Below the pieces are notes generated by a model. It did not search any database. It was not told the DNA's origin and saw nothing but the letters and a program-made list of their open reading frames with translations. Source: Alphaproteobacteria bacterium (lineage in GTDB: Bacteria; Pseudomonadota; Alphaproteobacteria; Micropepsales; Micropepsaceae). Taken from it: a stretch of DNA of 64,000 nucleotides. A program made the translations under genes and the position numbers. Below, piece by piece: positions 26,352 to 35,480 of the stretch. Position 1 is the stretch's first letter. The number at the start of each line of letters is the position of its first letter. The DNA is taken from positions 45,679-109,678 of the forward strand of contig JAICHV010000004.1 of the NCBI GenBank assembly GCA_025924715.1, in the 5' to 3' direction.

Positions 26352-27233
26352 TCACGGCAGGATGCCTTTCAACATGGCCCTCAATTGCGGCGCGATATCG
26401 GGGCGGGACAGACCGACCGCGATATTGGCGGTGAGAAACCCGACCTTGTCGCCGCAATCGAAACGGGCGCATTCGGTCGTCACCGCATGAAAGGGCATCT
26501 TGCCGATCAGCCGCGCCATCGAATCGGTCAGCTGGATTTCATTGCCGGCGCCGCGCTCCTGGCGGTCGAGTTCGCCGAAAATTTCCGGCTGCAGGATATA
26601 ACGCCCGATGATGCACAGTGAGGAAGGCGCCTTGGCCGGATCGGGTTTTTCGACCAGGCCTTTCACTTCGGTGGCTTTGCCTTTGGTGGCGCCGGGGTCG
26701 ACCACGCCATAGCGTTTGGTTTCTTCCCGGCTTTTTTCTTCGGCCGCGACGATATTGCCGCCGCCGACCTCGCGGTAAGACATCATCATCTGCGCCAGGG
26801 CGCCGGGCTTTCCCACCATCAAATCGTCCGGCAGCAGCACGGCGAAAGGCTCGTTGCCGACAAAATGGCGGGCGCACCACACCGCATGACCCAGGCCCAG
26901 AGGCTGCTGCTGGCGGATGAAACCGACCGAGCCGGTCTGGGGCAGGGATTCCAGCAGGCTGTTCAGCTCGGCGGTCTTTTCGCGGGCCTCGAGCAGGGAT
27001 TCCAGTTCATAGGCGTGATCGAAATGGTCGGCGATCACATGCTTGCCGCGGCCGGTGATGAAGACGAATTGCTCGATCCCCGCCTCGCGCGCTTCCTCCA
27101 CGGCATATTGGATCACCGGCTTGTCGACCACCGGGAGCATCTCCTTGGGCACGGCCTTGGTGGCGGGCAGGAAGCGGGTTCCCATGCCGGCGACGGGGAA
27201 AACGGCTTTGCGGACGGGTCTTACGGGGCTCAT
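26352..27233 (-). CDS. galU: UTP-glucose-1-phosphate uridylyltransferase
   Basis: 293 residues, standard length. PVAGMGTRFLPATKAVPKEMLPV at the N-terminus carries the nucleotide-binding G-x-G-T-R-(F)LP loop and the catalytic Lys region, and FVEKP-like VEKPDP lies near 190. It makes UDP-glucose, the source of UDP-glucuronate through ugd (35549-36853). Placement before yjbF ties it to polymer synthesis. Confidence 0.95.
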   Translation of the reverse strand: MSPVRPVRKAVFPVAGMGTRFLPATKAVPKEMLPVVDKPVIQYAVEEAREAGIEQFVFITGRGKHVIADHFDHAYELESLLEAREKTAELNSLLESLPQTGSVGFIRQQQPLGLGHAVWCARHFVGNEPFAVLLPDDLMVGKPGALAQMMMSYREVGGGNIVAAEEKSREETKRYGVVDPGATKGKATEVKGLVEKPDPAKAPSSLCIIGRYILQPEIFGELDRQERGAGNEIQLTDSMARLIGKMPFHAVTTECARFDCGDKVGFLTANIAVGLSRPDIAPQLRAMLKGILP

Positions 27234-27351
27234 GAGATGGGGAGTGGGCGCTTTTTTGGGGGATGGATTTCAAAAGGGCCTGTTTCATGGCATGGCCGCG
27301 CTATTAATGTCCAGTTTTCCGGGGCTTGCGCGAAAACGCGCGGACGCATCG

Positions 27352-28350
27352 ATGCGCTATGACGGTATCTTGATCGCGGGAGTGGCGGTGGCTTGGCTAT
27401 GCGGCGCCATGCCCGCCTTGAGCCAATCGGGCGGGGATAGGGCTCGCCTGCTCGCGGACAAAGCCTATACCGAGCAAGAACGGGGCATGCAGGAACAGGC
27501 CCTTCTGGATCTCAACCAGGCGATCGACCTGCGGGCTTTGCCCCCCGCCGAACAGGCGCGGCTGATCTTCGACCGCGGGCTCATCCTGGATGCGCAAGGC
27601 TGGCTCGACCAGGCGGCCGGCGACTATTCCGCCGCGATCAAATTGGCGCCCCGCTTTGCCCCCGCGTTCAACAATCGCGCCAATGTCTATCGCCGGCAGA
27701 ACCGGCTCGACGATGCCAAGCGCGATTATCAGGCCTCCCTGACCATGGGCAATGCACAGCCCGAATATTCCTGGTACGGCCTGGGACAAGTGGCGGAGGC
27801 GCAGGGCGATCGGACCGCGGCCCGGACCGCCTATAGCCGCGCCCTTGCCGCCAACCCGGCCTATCAGCTTGCGTTAGACCGCCTCAGCGTGCTCGAAGGC
27901 CAATTGCCATTGCCGGCGCCGGACGTGGACGAGGTGATCCACCTCAAACCGCCGGCGCCCGCGGCAAGCGCCGATACCGCACCGATCGTCCTCAAGCCGC
28001 CGCGGGAACCCGCGGTTGCCGCGATCCCGCCCCGTCAGGCGCCCAGCATCTCTGCGGCCAAGTTCGATCCCACGGGGCCGGATCTGCGGCCTGCGCTCGA
28101 CAATTACGCCGGCGCACAAGTTCAGCTTGGCGCCTGGCGCAGCGAAGAGGAGGCCGGCGCCGGCTGGAACAAGGCCGTGGCCCGGGCCGGCGGCCTGCTG
28201 GAGGGGCTCAGCCCCCATATTGTGGCGGCCGAACTGCCCGGACGAGGCCGCTACTATCGTCTGCGCGCGGGGCCTGTGACGGGCTCTGCCGCCGAGCTCT
28301 GCGCGGCCTTGTCGGCGCGGGGGCAGGACTGCATTGCCGCCCCCAAGTGA
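27352..28350 (+). CDS. Secreted TPR and SPOR domain protein
   Basis: 332 residues from the ATG at 27352, chosen because it gives a clean signal peptide (cleavage near PALSQ, residue 25). Residues about 40-180 hold three to four tetratricopeptide repeats (DLNQAIDL, then DYSAAIKLAPRFAPAFNNRANVYR), followed by a Pro/Ala-rich linker. The C-terminal 75 residues (QVQLGAWRSEEEAGAGWNKA to the end) are a SPOR domain, which binds denuded peptidoglycan glycan strands. A periplasmic role at the division site or as envelope scaffold is likely. The frame is open further upstream over the galU start, which was rejected. Confidence 0.82.
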   Translation: MRYDGILIAGVAVAWLCGAMPALSQSGGDRARLLADKAYTEQERGMQEQALLDLNQAIDLRALPPAEQARLIFDRGLILDAQGWLDQAAGDYSAAIKLAPRFAPAFNNRANVYRRQNRLDDAKRDYQASLTMGNAQPEYSWYGLGQVAEAQGDRTAARTAYSRALAANPAYQLALDRLSVLEGQLPLPAPDVDEVIHLKPPAPAASADTAPIVLKPPREPAVAAIPPRQAPSISAAKFDPTGPDLRPALDNYAGAQVQLGAWRSEEEAGAGWNKAVARAGGLLEGLSPHIVAAELPGRGRYYRLRAGPVTGSAAELCAALSARGQDCIAAPK

Positions 28351-28403
28351 TCAATTCTGGGGCGCGTGCGGTTACGGCAAGTTCGGGCCCTCGTGAGTTT
28401 GAA

Positions 28404-28565
28404 TTATCCGCCGGTCCTCGCCCCAGATTCCATAAACAATTGTTTTGATAATTCCTCGTAGCTTCGGGCTATCCGGGTGAGGGTTTTCCGTCTGCGTTCG
28501 TCGGCTTCCGATTCGAGCAAGTCCCGCAGTTTCTTGTCGTCGTCCTGATAATACTGAGCGCTCAA
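28404..28565 (-). CDS. Very small helical charged protein (53 aa, TTG start or remnant)
   Basis: In a frame not long enough to stand out, codons from TTG at 28565 to TAA at 28404-28406 read a 53-residue, highly charged helical peptide (YYQDDDKKLRDLLESEADE, then RRRKTLTRIARSYEELSKQL). This L-x2-L..A-D-x2-R-R-x2-L-x-R-I-A-x2-Y-E-x-L pattern is typical of a widespread class of short alphaproteobacterial proteins of unknown function. No good ribosome site or ATG precedes it and an in-frame stop lies 16 codons upstream, so it may be a 5'-truncated remnant. Confidence 0.4.
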   Translation of the reverse strand: MSAQYYQDDDKKLRDLLESEADERRRKTLTRIARSYEELSKQLFMESGARTGG

Positions 28566-28796
28566 TACATGCCTGTTTTCCGTAGCCCCACTCCCAAGGA
28601 TGACTATGTATCACAAGGAAACTTAAGAGTTCCAAGGCCTTTTCTATCCCATCCAGTGGGCTCCCCCGCAACGGCCCGCAATGCCGTCGGACGCAGCGTC
28701 GTCATCACGGGTGGCTACGGTTCATAAGCCTCTTCCGCGTAAGCAGGGCTAAAATCTAAAAAGGTACGTTGCGGTTTGACCTAGGGGCTGTGGGAG

Positions 28797-29078
28797 CTAA
28801 GGGCCCGGAGGGGGAGGATTGTGCACACAGGGCCGGATTGGCAGTCCATGGGGCGGAATGACCACGAGCCACCACCCGTCGTCGGGCCGCTCCGTCCCGC
28901 CCATTACGGACCATCCCTCGGCTAGCGGATATGCGCGCCACCACATAACAGGCTGATTTGCGACCAGCTTCATACAAGATTTTTTTGCGAGGGTAACTGC
29001 GAGAGTTTCAGTTATCGGCCCGGCGCTGGCCGTCGCGGACAGGCCCAGCAGTGCAAGTATACTAGGTCCCCACCGCAT
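28797..29078 (-). CDS. Small secreted protein of unknown function
   Basis: 93 residues. A signal peptide (hydrophobic SILALLGLSATASA, cleavage near residue 19) is followed by a Trp-rich mature part with two Cys (residues 35 and 84) and a Pro-rich end. GAGGAG lies 13 bases before the ATG, slightly far. No family is recognised. It stands alone between longer non-coding stretches, so expression is uncertain. Confidence 0.45.
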   Translation of the reverse strand: MRWGPSILALLGLSATASAGPITETLAVTLAKKSCMKLVANQPVMWWRAYPLAEGWSVMGGTERPDDGWWLVVIPPHGLPIRPCVHNPPPPGP

Positions 29079-29434
29079 CTTGAATTTTCCACTCCTCGAT
29101 CAGCTAGACGATATCCCAACGTCCCAAAGCTTTTATGTCCGGTCATAGGCCGCCACCGGGAATTCGAACGCTTGAGTTGATCCGGCCTAGTTATTCTAGA
29201 AAGTCGACAACGCGATCATATCGACATGATTCTCTGGTTTCTTACTATGAGCCATCTTTAAGCAGGTAACGTGCTTCATACGCTGGCGCATCATCTGACT
29301 ATGCTTTCCTGATAGGGGGCGAAACCAGGCCGTGAGCGCCTTTCCAAGGACGTATTACTTGCGGATACGCAATACTCGCATGGGCTATATTTCAGCGGCG
29401 GACGGCTGTTTATAGGGGCGGGCCCCCTATAACC
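29079..29434. other. Non-coding stretch upstream of the DUF2914 gene
   Basis: About 356 bases with no credible gene; composition is less GC-rich than nearby coding sequence. The only clear structure is the inverted repeat at its right end. TATATT near 29387 could be a -10 box for the rightward gene, without a good -35. Confidence 0.5.
29411..29431. promoter_or_regulatory. Perfect 8-bp inverted repeat before the DUF2914 start
   Basis: TATAGGGG (29411-29418) and CCCCTATA (29424-29431) flank CGGGC and end 12 bases before the ATG at 29444. It could be an operator or a hairpin in the 5' leader that hides the start region, where no Shine-Dalgarno is seen. Confidence 0.45.
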
Positions 29435-29443
29435 TTGCAAATT

Positions 29444-30541
29444 ATGCGGGCCATCGACACCACCATCCATTGGGCGAAAGCGCATGAACGCCATCTGTCG
29501 GCGCTGTTCATGGCGGGGGGATTCGCCTTCGACAGTTGGGCCTTTGGTCGCATCGACCAGCCCGTGACCCAGGCGGTGTTCATTCTCTATCTGCTTATGG
29601 CCGGCATCGCCATTGCCGCGCTGCACGGGCTCGAATCGCGGCCCGAGCCGCGGCGGCCGTCCGAGCGCGTGCGCGCCGGCTTCATGTTCGCCACCCAATT
29701 CGCCTTGGGGGCGTTGCTGTCCGGATTTTGTGTCTTCTACATCCGCAGCGCCTCGATCACCTCGTCCTGGCCATTCCTGCTGTTCATGGCCGGCGTGTTC
29801 ATCGGCAATGAATATTTCCGCCATTATCATTCCCGGCTGGTTTTCGTCGCTTTGTTGCTGTTCTTCTCCGTTTATTCCTACGCCATCATGCTGGTGCCGA
29901 TGGTGATCGGACGGATCGGCAATCTTGCCTTTCTGATCAGCGGCGCCCTGGCCGTGTTGCTGTTTTTTCTTTACGGGCGGGCCTTGGCGGCTTTGGGCCA
30001 TGACCGCTATCGCGGCGCCCGGCGGCAGATCGCGGCCGGCGTGGCCGTTATCACGGTGTTGATCAACGCCTTCTATTTCTTGAAAGTGCTGCCGCCGCTG
30101 CCGCTGGTCCTGACCGATGCGGGAATCTATCATTCCGTGCATCACCAGGCCGGCGCCGACTACCAAGTCACCGCGGAGGATGAGCCGGCCCGCTGGCGCG
30201 CCCTGTTCGGCACTTACGCCATTTTGCACATCCAGCCGGGGGCCAGGCTCTATCTCTACAGCGCGGTCTTCGCCCCCAATCGCCTGAGCACCAGAATCGA
30301 CCATCGCTGGGAATGGCGCGATCCGGGGTCGGGCGCTTGGAAGTTGCAGCAGGACATCCCCATCGCCATCAGCGGGGGGCGGCAGGACGGCTTTCGTGCC
30401 TATACGTTCAAAAGCAACCCCCGGGAGGGCCAGTGGCGGGTCAATATCGTCACCAGCGACGGTAGGGCGATCGGCAGGGTTCGATTCTCGGTGGAGCATC
30501 AGGCCGTGCCGCCGGCGGTAAGCCAAAAACACCTGAAATAG
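29444..30541 (+). CDS. DUF2914 membrane protein
   Basis: 365 residues from the ATG at 29444 (a TTG three codons upstream is also in frame). Six to seven membrane helices fill residues 20-230. The C-terminal 110 residues carry the DUF2914 pattern: HRWEWRDP near 285, then IAISGGRQDGFRAYTFK, GQWRVNI and GRAIGRVRF. DUF2914 proteins are found in Proteobacteria as membrane or envelope proteins of unknown role; the extracytoplasmic C-terminal domain may bind a ligand (inference). No operon partner is evident; about 190 bases separate it from the next gene. Confidence 0.82.
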   Translation: MRAIDTTIHWAKAHERHLSALFMAGGFAFDSWAFGRIDQPVTQAVFILYLLMAGIAIAALHGLESRPEPRRPSERVRAGFMFATQFALGALLSGFCVFYIRSASITSSWPFLLFMAGVFIGNEYFRHYHSRLVFVALLLFFSVYSYAIMLVPMVIGRIGNLAFLISGALAVLLFFLYGRALAALGHDRYRGARRQIAAGVAVITVLINAFYFLKVLPPLPLVLTDAGIYHSVHHQAGADYQVTAEDEPARWRALFGTYAILHIQPGARLYLYSAVFAPNRLSTRIDHRWEWRDPGSGAWKLQQDIPIAISGGRQDGFRAYTFKSNPREGQWRVNIVTSDGRAIGRVRFSVEHQAVPPAVSQKHLK

Positions 30542-30732
30542 GCTGTCTTGCGTCGGGGTGGTTTCGTCTCTCACGAGGGTGCTGAACAGCATGGAGAGAA
30601 GTCGCTGGCAGATCTGCCTTGCGCCATGAAGCGGGTTACGCAATCATGCGCGATCCAAATGGAGCCGTGCCGTTGCCATGAACGGCGGCCGTTGTTCGGA
30701 ATTTCCTAATCTGTCGCAAATGAACGACTCAA

Positions 30733-31662
30733 ATGCAAAGCAAGCGATTCATGCTCCTAGATCTAATTAAGCCGTTTGTTCCGAAACCCATAAAAAGTGC
30801 TATTCGCCGACGTCGCCAAGAGCGCCGCGATGCGCGCCTGCGCCAAACGGCACTGGAGCAGGCCGAACGGGAGGAGCGCGAGAGATTAGCGGCACGGCGG
30901 AAAATAGCAGATTATTATTTCGCCAAAAAACTGCAGATGGTTGAGGAATGGATCGTCCGCGATACTGAAAACTCCAATTTTTATTACGATCTCACGGACC
31001 TGAATAAGCACCAGCTTGCCCACTTTGTTAGCGTTGTTGGGAACGTCACTGTTGAAGATGCGGTCGGATATATTGGCGAGCTAGCAGCCGATCAGCCGTT
31101 ATTCTCACACCTTCAGGCGGGCGTCACGGCCTCATACCCCCAGAAGGAGATCGTCGTCGCCTATGGAAGACGCCTAGGCTGGTATGCCCTAGCCCGCGCG
31201 CTAAAGCCGAAAGTGTTGGTCGAGACCGGCGTGGACCATGGAGTCGGCGCCTGCGTGCTTTGTGCGGCCTTGCTTCGCAATTTCGCGGAAGGCCGCCCGG
31301 GCCGCTATTTTGGTTTGGATCTTAATCCTTCAGCCGGACGATTGCTCACTGGACCCTACGCGACGGTAGGAGAAATGATTTATGGCGATTCAATTGAGAG
31401 CCTCGGGAAATTCCCCCACGCCATCGATCTTTTTATCAACGACAGCGACCACTCCGAGGATTTCGAGAGCCGGGAATATGAAGCCATGGCGCCACTTCTG
31501 GCGCCGGGCGCGACCGTTCTAGGCGACAATAGTCATACCACGGATGCTTTGGGCCGCTTTGCCAGAAGCCATGGCATGAATTTCCTGTTTTTCCGGGAAC
31601 AACCGAAGGCGCATTGGTATTTCGGCGCAGGCATTGGGGCTGCCTATCCGGCTCGGCGGTAA
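30733..31662 (+). CDS. Class I methyltransferase, Methyltransf_24-like
   Basis: 309 residues. An N-terminal positively charged helix (about 18-60, RRRRQERRDARL and onwards) precedes a Rossmann core with VLVETGVDHGVGACVLCAAL near 166-185 in the position of motif I and YFGLDLNPS near 197. FINDSDHSEDFESREYEAM near 235 resembles the metal-binding segment of Methyltransf_24 enzymes, which methylate sugars or cephalosporin-like substrates. The gene is less GC-rich than its neighbours, similar to the 1-18 kb genes, suggesting shared origin. It appears monocistronic. Confidence 0.75.
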   Translation: MQSKRFMLLDLIKPFVPKPIKSAIRRRRQERRDARLRQTALEQAEREERERLAARRKIADYYFAKKLQMVEEWIVRDTENSNFYYDLTDLNKHQLAHFVSVVGNVTVEDAVGYIGELAADQPLFSHLQAGVTASYPQKEIVVAYGRRLGWYALARALKPKVLVETGVDHGVGACVLCAALLRNFAEGRPGRYFGLDLNPSAGRLLTGPYATVGEMIYGDSIESLGKFPHAIDLFINDSDHSEDFESREYEAMAPLLAPGATVLGDNSHTTDALGRFARSHGMNFLFFREQPKAHWYFGAGIGAAYPARR

Positions 31663-31994
31663 GGCTTGCTCTTTGCTTTTCCCCTGTGCCTCAAAAAGAG
31701 ATGGCCTGACGCCCGATGAGGACGCCGAGCCCGACTGGGGCCGGTTCAGATAAGCCTAGGCGGCCGAGGGGAAGGATTCATGCCTCATTCGATCAAGACA
31801 GCCCCAGGCCGGCCGTGGGGAGGCGACATGACATAGCCGACGGCAGGCTATCGGCCGCCTCCGCTTCCGGTGGAGCTGCAGGCCGTTCTTTCCGCGCTGA
31901 ACCCTGTGCCACTGAAATTAGGGCTTTTGAACGGCCGCCTTGCATCCCGCTGCCGTTCGGCCTATTTCACACTTCAATTTCGGGATAGCCAGAA
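31663..31994. other. Non-coding leader region upstream of cysD
   Basis: 332 bases without a substantial gene. Besides the structured element at 31758-31860 nothing recognisable is seen. A weakly coding open frame spans it on the + strand but its composition (Arg/Pro/Ser-rich) looks like noise. Confidence 0.5.
31758..31860 (+). promoter_or_regulatory. Multi-stem leader element with an 18-codon open frame, upstream of cysD
   Basis: A perfect 10-bp outer stem (31758-31767 with 31851-31860) encloses two smaller perfect stems (31802-31806 with 31816-31820, and 31834-31838 with 31846-31850), a three-way-junction layout. Inside, ATG at 31780 preceded by AGGGGAAGGA starts an 18-residue frame (MPHSIKTAPGRPWGGDMT) that stops within the third stem. 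It matches no riboswitch class I know. Attenuation of cysD-cysNC is a hypothesis. Confidence 0.3.
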
Positions 31995-32909
31995 TTGTCC
32001 AGTAATAAATCTGTTATTTCTCATCTGCGCCGGCTGGAGGCTGAGAGCATCCACATCATGCGCGAGGTGGCTGCCGAATTCGCCAATCCGGTGATGCTCT
32101 ATTCCATCGGCAAGGATTCCTCGGTGATGCTGCATCTGGCGATGAAGGCCTTCTATCCCTCCAAGCCGCCCTTTCCGCTGATGCATGTCGACACCACCTG
32201 GAAATTTAAGGAGATGATCGAGTTCCGTGACGCCACCGCCAAGCGGCTGGGTCTGGACCTGATCGTCCATGTCAACGAGGAAGGCGTAAAGCGCGGCGTC
32301 AATCCGTTCGACAGCGGCTCATCGCTCCACACCCAAGTGATGAAAACCGAAAGCTTGAAACAGGCGCTGGACAAATATGGCTTCGACGCGGCCTTTGGCG
32401 GCGCCCGGCGCGACGAAGAAAAATCCCGCGCCAAGGAGCGCATATTTTCCTTCCGCACCGCTTCGCATGCCTGGGATCCCAAGAACCAGCGGCCCGAGCT
32501 TTGGCGCGTCTACAACACCCGGATCAACAAGGGCGAGAGCATCCGCGTTTTCCCCCTGTCGAACTGGACCGAGCTGGATATCTGGCAATATATCCTGGCC
32601 GAAAACATCCCGATCGTGCCGCTTTATTTCGCGAAGAAGCGCCCGGTGGTGGAGCGCGACGGCAGCTTGATCATGCGCGACGACGAGCGGATGAAATTAA
32701 AGCCGGGCGAGAGGGTCGAGGATCGCCTGGTCCGCTTCCGCACCCTGGGCTGCTATCCCTTGACGGGCGCGATCGAGAGCGATGCCGACAGCCTGGAAGA
32801 CATCGTCACCGAAATGTTCACGGCCCGCACCTCCGAACGCCAGGGACGGTTGATCGACAGCGACGAAAAAGCCTCGATGGAGAAGAAGAAGAAGGAGGGT
32901 TATTTCTAG
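31995..32909 (+). CDS. cysD: Sulfate adenylyltransferase subunit 2
   Basis: 304 residues, standard length, from a TTG start. The PP-loop SIGKDS at 37-42 binds ATP, and [20 protein letters not shown] near 131-150 and the [10 protein letters not shown] end segment are conserved in CysD. With the CysN part it makes adenosine 5'-phosphosulfate from sulfate and ATP. The end overlaps the next gene by one base (TAG/GTG). AGGAGG sits in its last codons and serves that next gene. Confidence 0.95.
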   Translation: MSSNKSVISHLRRLEAESIHIMREVAAEFANPVMLYSIGKDSSVMLHLAMKAFYPSKPPFPLMHVDTTWKFKEMIEFRDATAKRLGLDLIVHVNEEGVKRGVNPFDSGSSLHTQVMKTESLKQALDKYGFDAAFGGARRDEEKSRAKERIFSFRTASHAWDPKNQRPELWRVYNTRINKGESIRVFPLSNWTELDIWQYILAENIPIVPLYFAKKRPVVERDGSLIMRDDERMKLKPGERVEDRLVRFRTLGCYPLTGAIESDADSLEDIVTEMFTARTSERQGRLIDSDEKASMEKKKKEGYF

Positions 32910-33583
32910 TGAATGCCAATCTTCTGCTTTGCCCGCCGCGCTTCAAATTCGCCTTGCGCCGCTTCGGCCGCGCGCCCCTGACCATCCTGGATGTCGGCTG
33001 TGGCAATCATTCGCCCAGCATCACCCGGCGCTGGTTCCCGCAAGCGCAGTATCACGGCGCCGATATCGCCAGGCACAATCTGGACGAAAGCGATGAGCGC
33101 AATCTCGATCACTTCTTCGCGCTGACGCCCCAGGGCGGGGGTTATGACGCGATTCCCGACGGTGTCTATGATTTCGTCCTGCTCAACCATGTGATCGAAC
33201 ACATCGCCGATCCGGCGCCGGTGGTGAAGGCGGCCTGCGCCAAGCTCAAGGCCGGCGGGCTGATCTGGATTGCCTTTCCCTCGCTGCGCAGCTTGAGGCT
33301 CCCCCATGCCACCAAGGGCACGCTGAATTTCCATGACGATCCGACGCATCTGCGCGTCTGCGACGTCAAGGAAGTCGCGGGCTGGCTGCTGGCGAGCGGC
33401 GTCAAGGTGATCAAGGCCGGCGCCTCGCGCGATTGGCTGCGCTGGTCGATCGGTGCCGCGATCCTGCCCTTCGCCCTGCTGCGCAAAGCGCTGACCGGCC
33501 GGCTGAGTGCTTTCGGTTTGTGGCAAGTGCTGGGCTTTGAGGACTGCGTGATCGGGATCAAGCCGGCCGGAGTGGGCGCATGA
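32909..33583 (+). CDS. SAM methyltransferase inserted between cysD and cysNC
   Basis: 224 residues from a GTG at 32909, with AGGAGG ten bases before it inside cysD; the same frame is open upstream but only as shadow of cys[13 protein letters not shown] near 26-37 is SAM motif [14 protein letters not shown] near 93-105 and KLKAGG follow as in Methyltransf_11/23 enzymes. Its stop overlaps the cysNC ATG by four bases. Such tight overlap on both sides suggests it is made in fixed ratio with the sulfate-activation enzymes. Substrate unknown; a glycan is plausible given the locus. Confidence 0.8.
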   Translation: MNANLLLCPPRFKFALRRFGRAPLTILDVGCGNHSPSITRRWFPQAQYHGADIARHNLDESDERNLDHFFALTPQGGGYDAIPDGVYDFVLLNHVIEHIADPAPVVKAACAKLKAGGLIWIAFPSLRSLRLPHATKGTLNFHDDPTHLRVCDVKEVAGWLLASGVKVIKAGASRDWLRWSIGAAILPFALLRKALTGRLSAFGLWQVLGFEDCVIGIKPAGVGA

Positions 33584-35469
33584 CGGTGCAGGACAGCAAG
33601 AGCCTCAAGGAATTTCTGGCGGCCCAGGAGAAGAAATCCCTGCTGCGCTTCCTCACCTGCGGCAGTGTCGATGACGGCAAATCCACCCTGATCGGGCGAC
33701 TGCTTTATGATACCAAACTGCTATTCGAGGACACGCTGTCGGCGCTGGAAAAGGATTCCAAGAAGTTCGGCACCACCGGCGACGACATCGATTTCGCGCT
33801 GCTGGTGGACGGGTTGGAGGCGGAGCGCGAGCAGGGCATCACCATCGACGTCGCCTATCGTTTCTTCGCCACCGACAAGCGCAAATTCATCGTCGCGGAT
33901 ACGCCCGGCCATGAACAATACACCCGCAATATGGCGACGGGGGCTTCCAATTCCGATCTGGCGGTGATCCTGATCGATGCGCGCAAGGGTGTGCTGGTCC
34001 AGACCCGCCGGCATGCCTATATCGCCAGCCTGCTGGGCATCCGCCACATCGTGCTGGCCGTGAACAAGATCGACCTCGTCGGGTATTCGCAGGAGGTGTT
34101 CGACGACATCGTCGCCGAATTCAACGCTTTCGCCGCCAAGCTGGGCTTCTTGAGCCAAATGGCGATACCGCTGTCGGCGCGCTTTGGCGTCAATGTGATG
34201 GAAAAAAGCAGCCGGACGCCCTGGTATAAGGGACCGGCGCTGCTGTCGCATCTGGAAACGGTGGATGTCGACACCGCCCTGGCCGACAAGCCGTTCCGGT
34301 TGCCGGTGCAATGGGTCAACCGGCCCGATCTGGATTTCCGCGGTTTTTCCGGCACCATCGCAGGCGGCCGCGTCAAACCCGGCGACACGGTTGCGGTGGC
34401 CAAATCGGGGCGGCTCACCAAAGTCGCCCGTATCGTCACCCATGACGGCGATTTGCCCGAAGCGGTGGCCGGCGATGCCGTCACGCTGACCTTGGCCGAT
34501 GAGGTGGATATTTCGCGCGGCGATGTGCTGGCGGCGCCCGATGCGCGCCCGGCTTTATCCGACCAGTTCGCGGCGCATCTTTTGTGGATGACGGACGAGG
34601 CCTTGCTGCCCGGGCGGCAATATCTGCTCAAGCTGGGCACCGCCACCGTGCCGGCCACGGTGTCCGGCCTCAAGCACAAGGTCGACGTCAATACGCTGGA
34701 GCATCTTGCGGCCAAGACCCTGGCCCTGAACGAAGTGGGTTATTGCAACTTCGCCCTGGGCCAGCCGCTGGCGTTCGATCCCTATCGCGAAAACCGCGAC
34801 ACCGGCGGCTTCATCCTGATCGACCGTTTCACCAATGCCACGGTGGGAGCGGGGATGATCGATTTCTCGCTGATGCGCGCCACCAATGTCCATTGGCAGG
34901 CCCTGGACGTGAACAAGCAGGCCCGCGCCGCCATGAAGGGCCAGAAGCCGGCGGTGTTGTGGTTCACCGGCCTGTCGGGCTCGGGCAAATCGACCATCGC
35001 CAATCTGGTGGAAAAAAGCCTCACTGCGGAAGGCAAACACACTTATTTGCTGGACGGCGACAATGTGCGCCATGGCCTGAACAAGGACCTGGGCTTCACC
35101 GATGCCGACCGGGTCGAGAATATCCGCCGCGTGGGCGAGACCGCCAAACTGTTCGTCGATGCCGGCTTGATCGTGCTGGTGTCGTTCATCTCGCCCTTCC
35201 GCTCCGAGCGCCGAATGGCGCGCGATTTGCTGGAAAGCGGCGAATTCATCGAGGTGTTCGTCGATACCCCGCTGGAGATCTGCATGCAGCGCGATCCCAA
35301 GGGGCTTTATCAAAAGGTGCGGGAAGGTACCCTGAAGAACTTCACCGGCATCGACAGCCCCTATGAGCCGCCGGAACAGGCCGAACTCACCGTCCACACG
35401 GTACAGGGCGAGCCCGAAGCCCATGCCATGCGCATCGTCGCCTGGCTGCGCGAGCGGGGGTATGTGTGA
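33580..35469 (+). CDS. cysNC: Bifunctional sulfate adenylyltransferase subunit 1 / APS kinase
   Basis: 629 residues. The N-terminal 445 are the CysN GTPase with GSVDDGKS at 28-35, DTPGHEQY near 107 and NKID near 161. The C-terminal 185 are APS kinase with a P-loop GLSGSGKS near 465 and [15 protein letters not shown]. The fused enzyme yields 3'-phosphoadenosine 5'-phosphosulfate, used for reduction or by sulfotransferases. No cysH, cysI or sulfotransferase gene lies in the window, so the use is open. A REP-like palindrome follows. Confidence 0.95.
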   Translation: MTVQDSKSLKEFLAAQEKKSLLRFLTCGSVDDGKSTLIGRLLYDTKLLFEDTLSALEKDSKKFGTTGDDIDFALLVDGLEAEREQGITIDVAYRFFATDKRKFIVADTPGHEQYTRNMATGASNSDLAVILIDARKGVLVQTRRHAYIASLLGIRHIVLAVNKIDLVGYSQEVFDDIVAEFNAFAAKLGFLSQMAIPLSARFGVNVMEKSSRTPWYKGPALLSHLETVDVDTALADKPFRLPVQWVNRPDLDFRGFSGTIAGGRVKPGDTVAVAKSGRLTKVARIVTHDGDLPEAVAGDAVTLTLADEVDISRGDVLAAPDARPALSDQFAAHLLWMTDEALLPGRQYLLKLGTATVPATVSGLKHKVDVNTLEHLAAKTLALNEVGYCNFALGQPLAFDPYRENRDTGGFILIDRFTNATVGAGMIDFSLMRATNVHWQALDVNKQARAAMKGQKPAVLWFTGLSGSGKSTIANLVEKSLTAEGKHTYLLDGDNVRHGLNKDLGFTDADRVENIRRVGETAKLFVDAGLIVLVSFISPFRSERRMARDLLESGEFIEVFVDTPLEICMQRDPKGLYQKVREGTLKNFTGIDSPYEPPEQAELTVHTVQGEPEAHAMRIVAWLRERGYV

Positions 35470-35480
35470 GTGGTGGTGGG

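Noticed and set aside
28372..28671. Minus-strand open frame of about 99 codons
   Set aside because: It overlaps the 53-codon charged helical frame in another phase and has no recognisable pattern; the shorter frame fits a known type better.
29291..30643. Minus-strand open frame of 450 codons
   Set aside because: It is antisense to the DUF2914 gene, which has membrane helices and the family motifs.
31716..31988. 90-codon open frame before cysD
   Set aside because: Arg/Pro/Ser-rich random-looking product, no ribosome site, and it runs through the stem structure.
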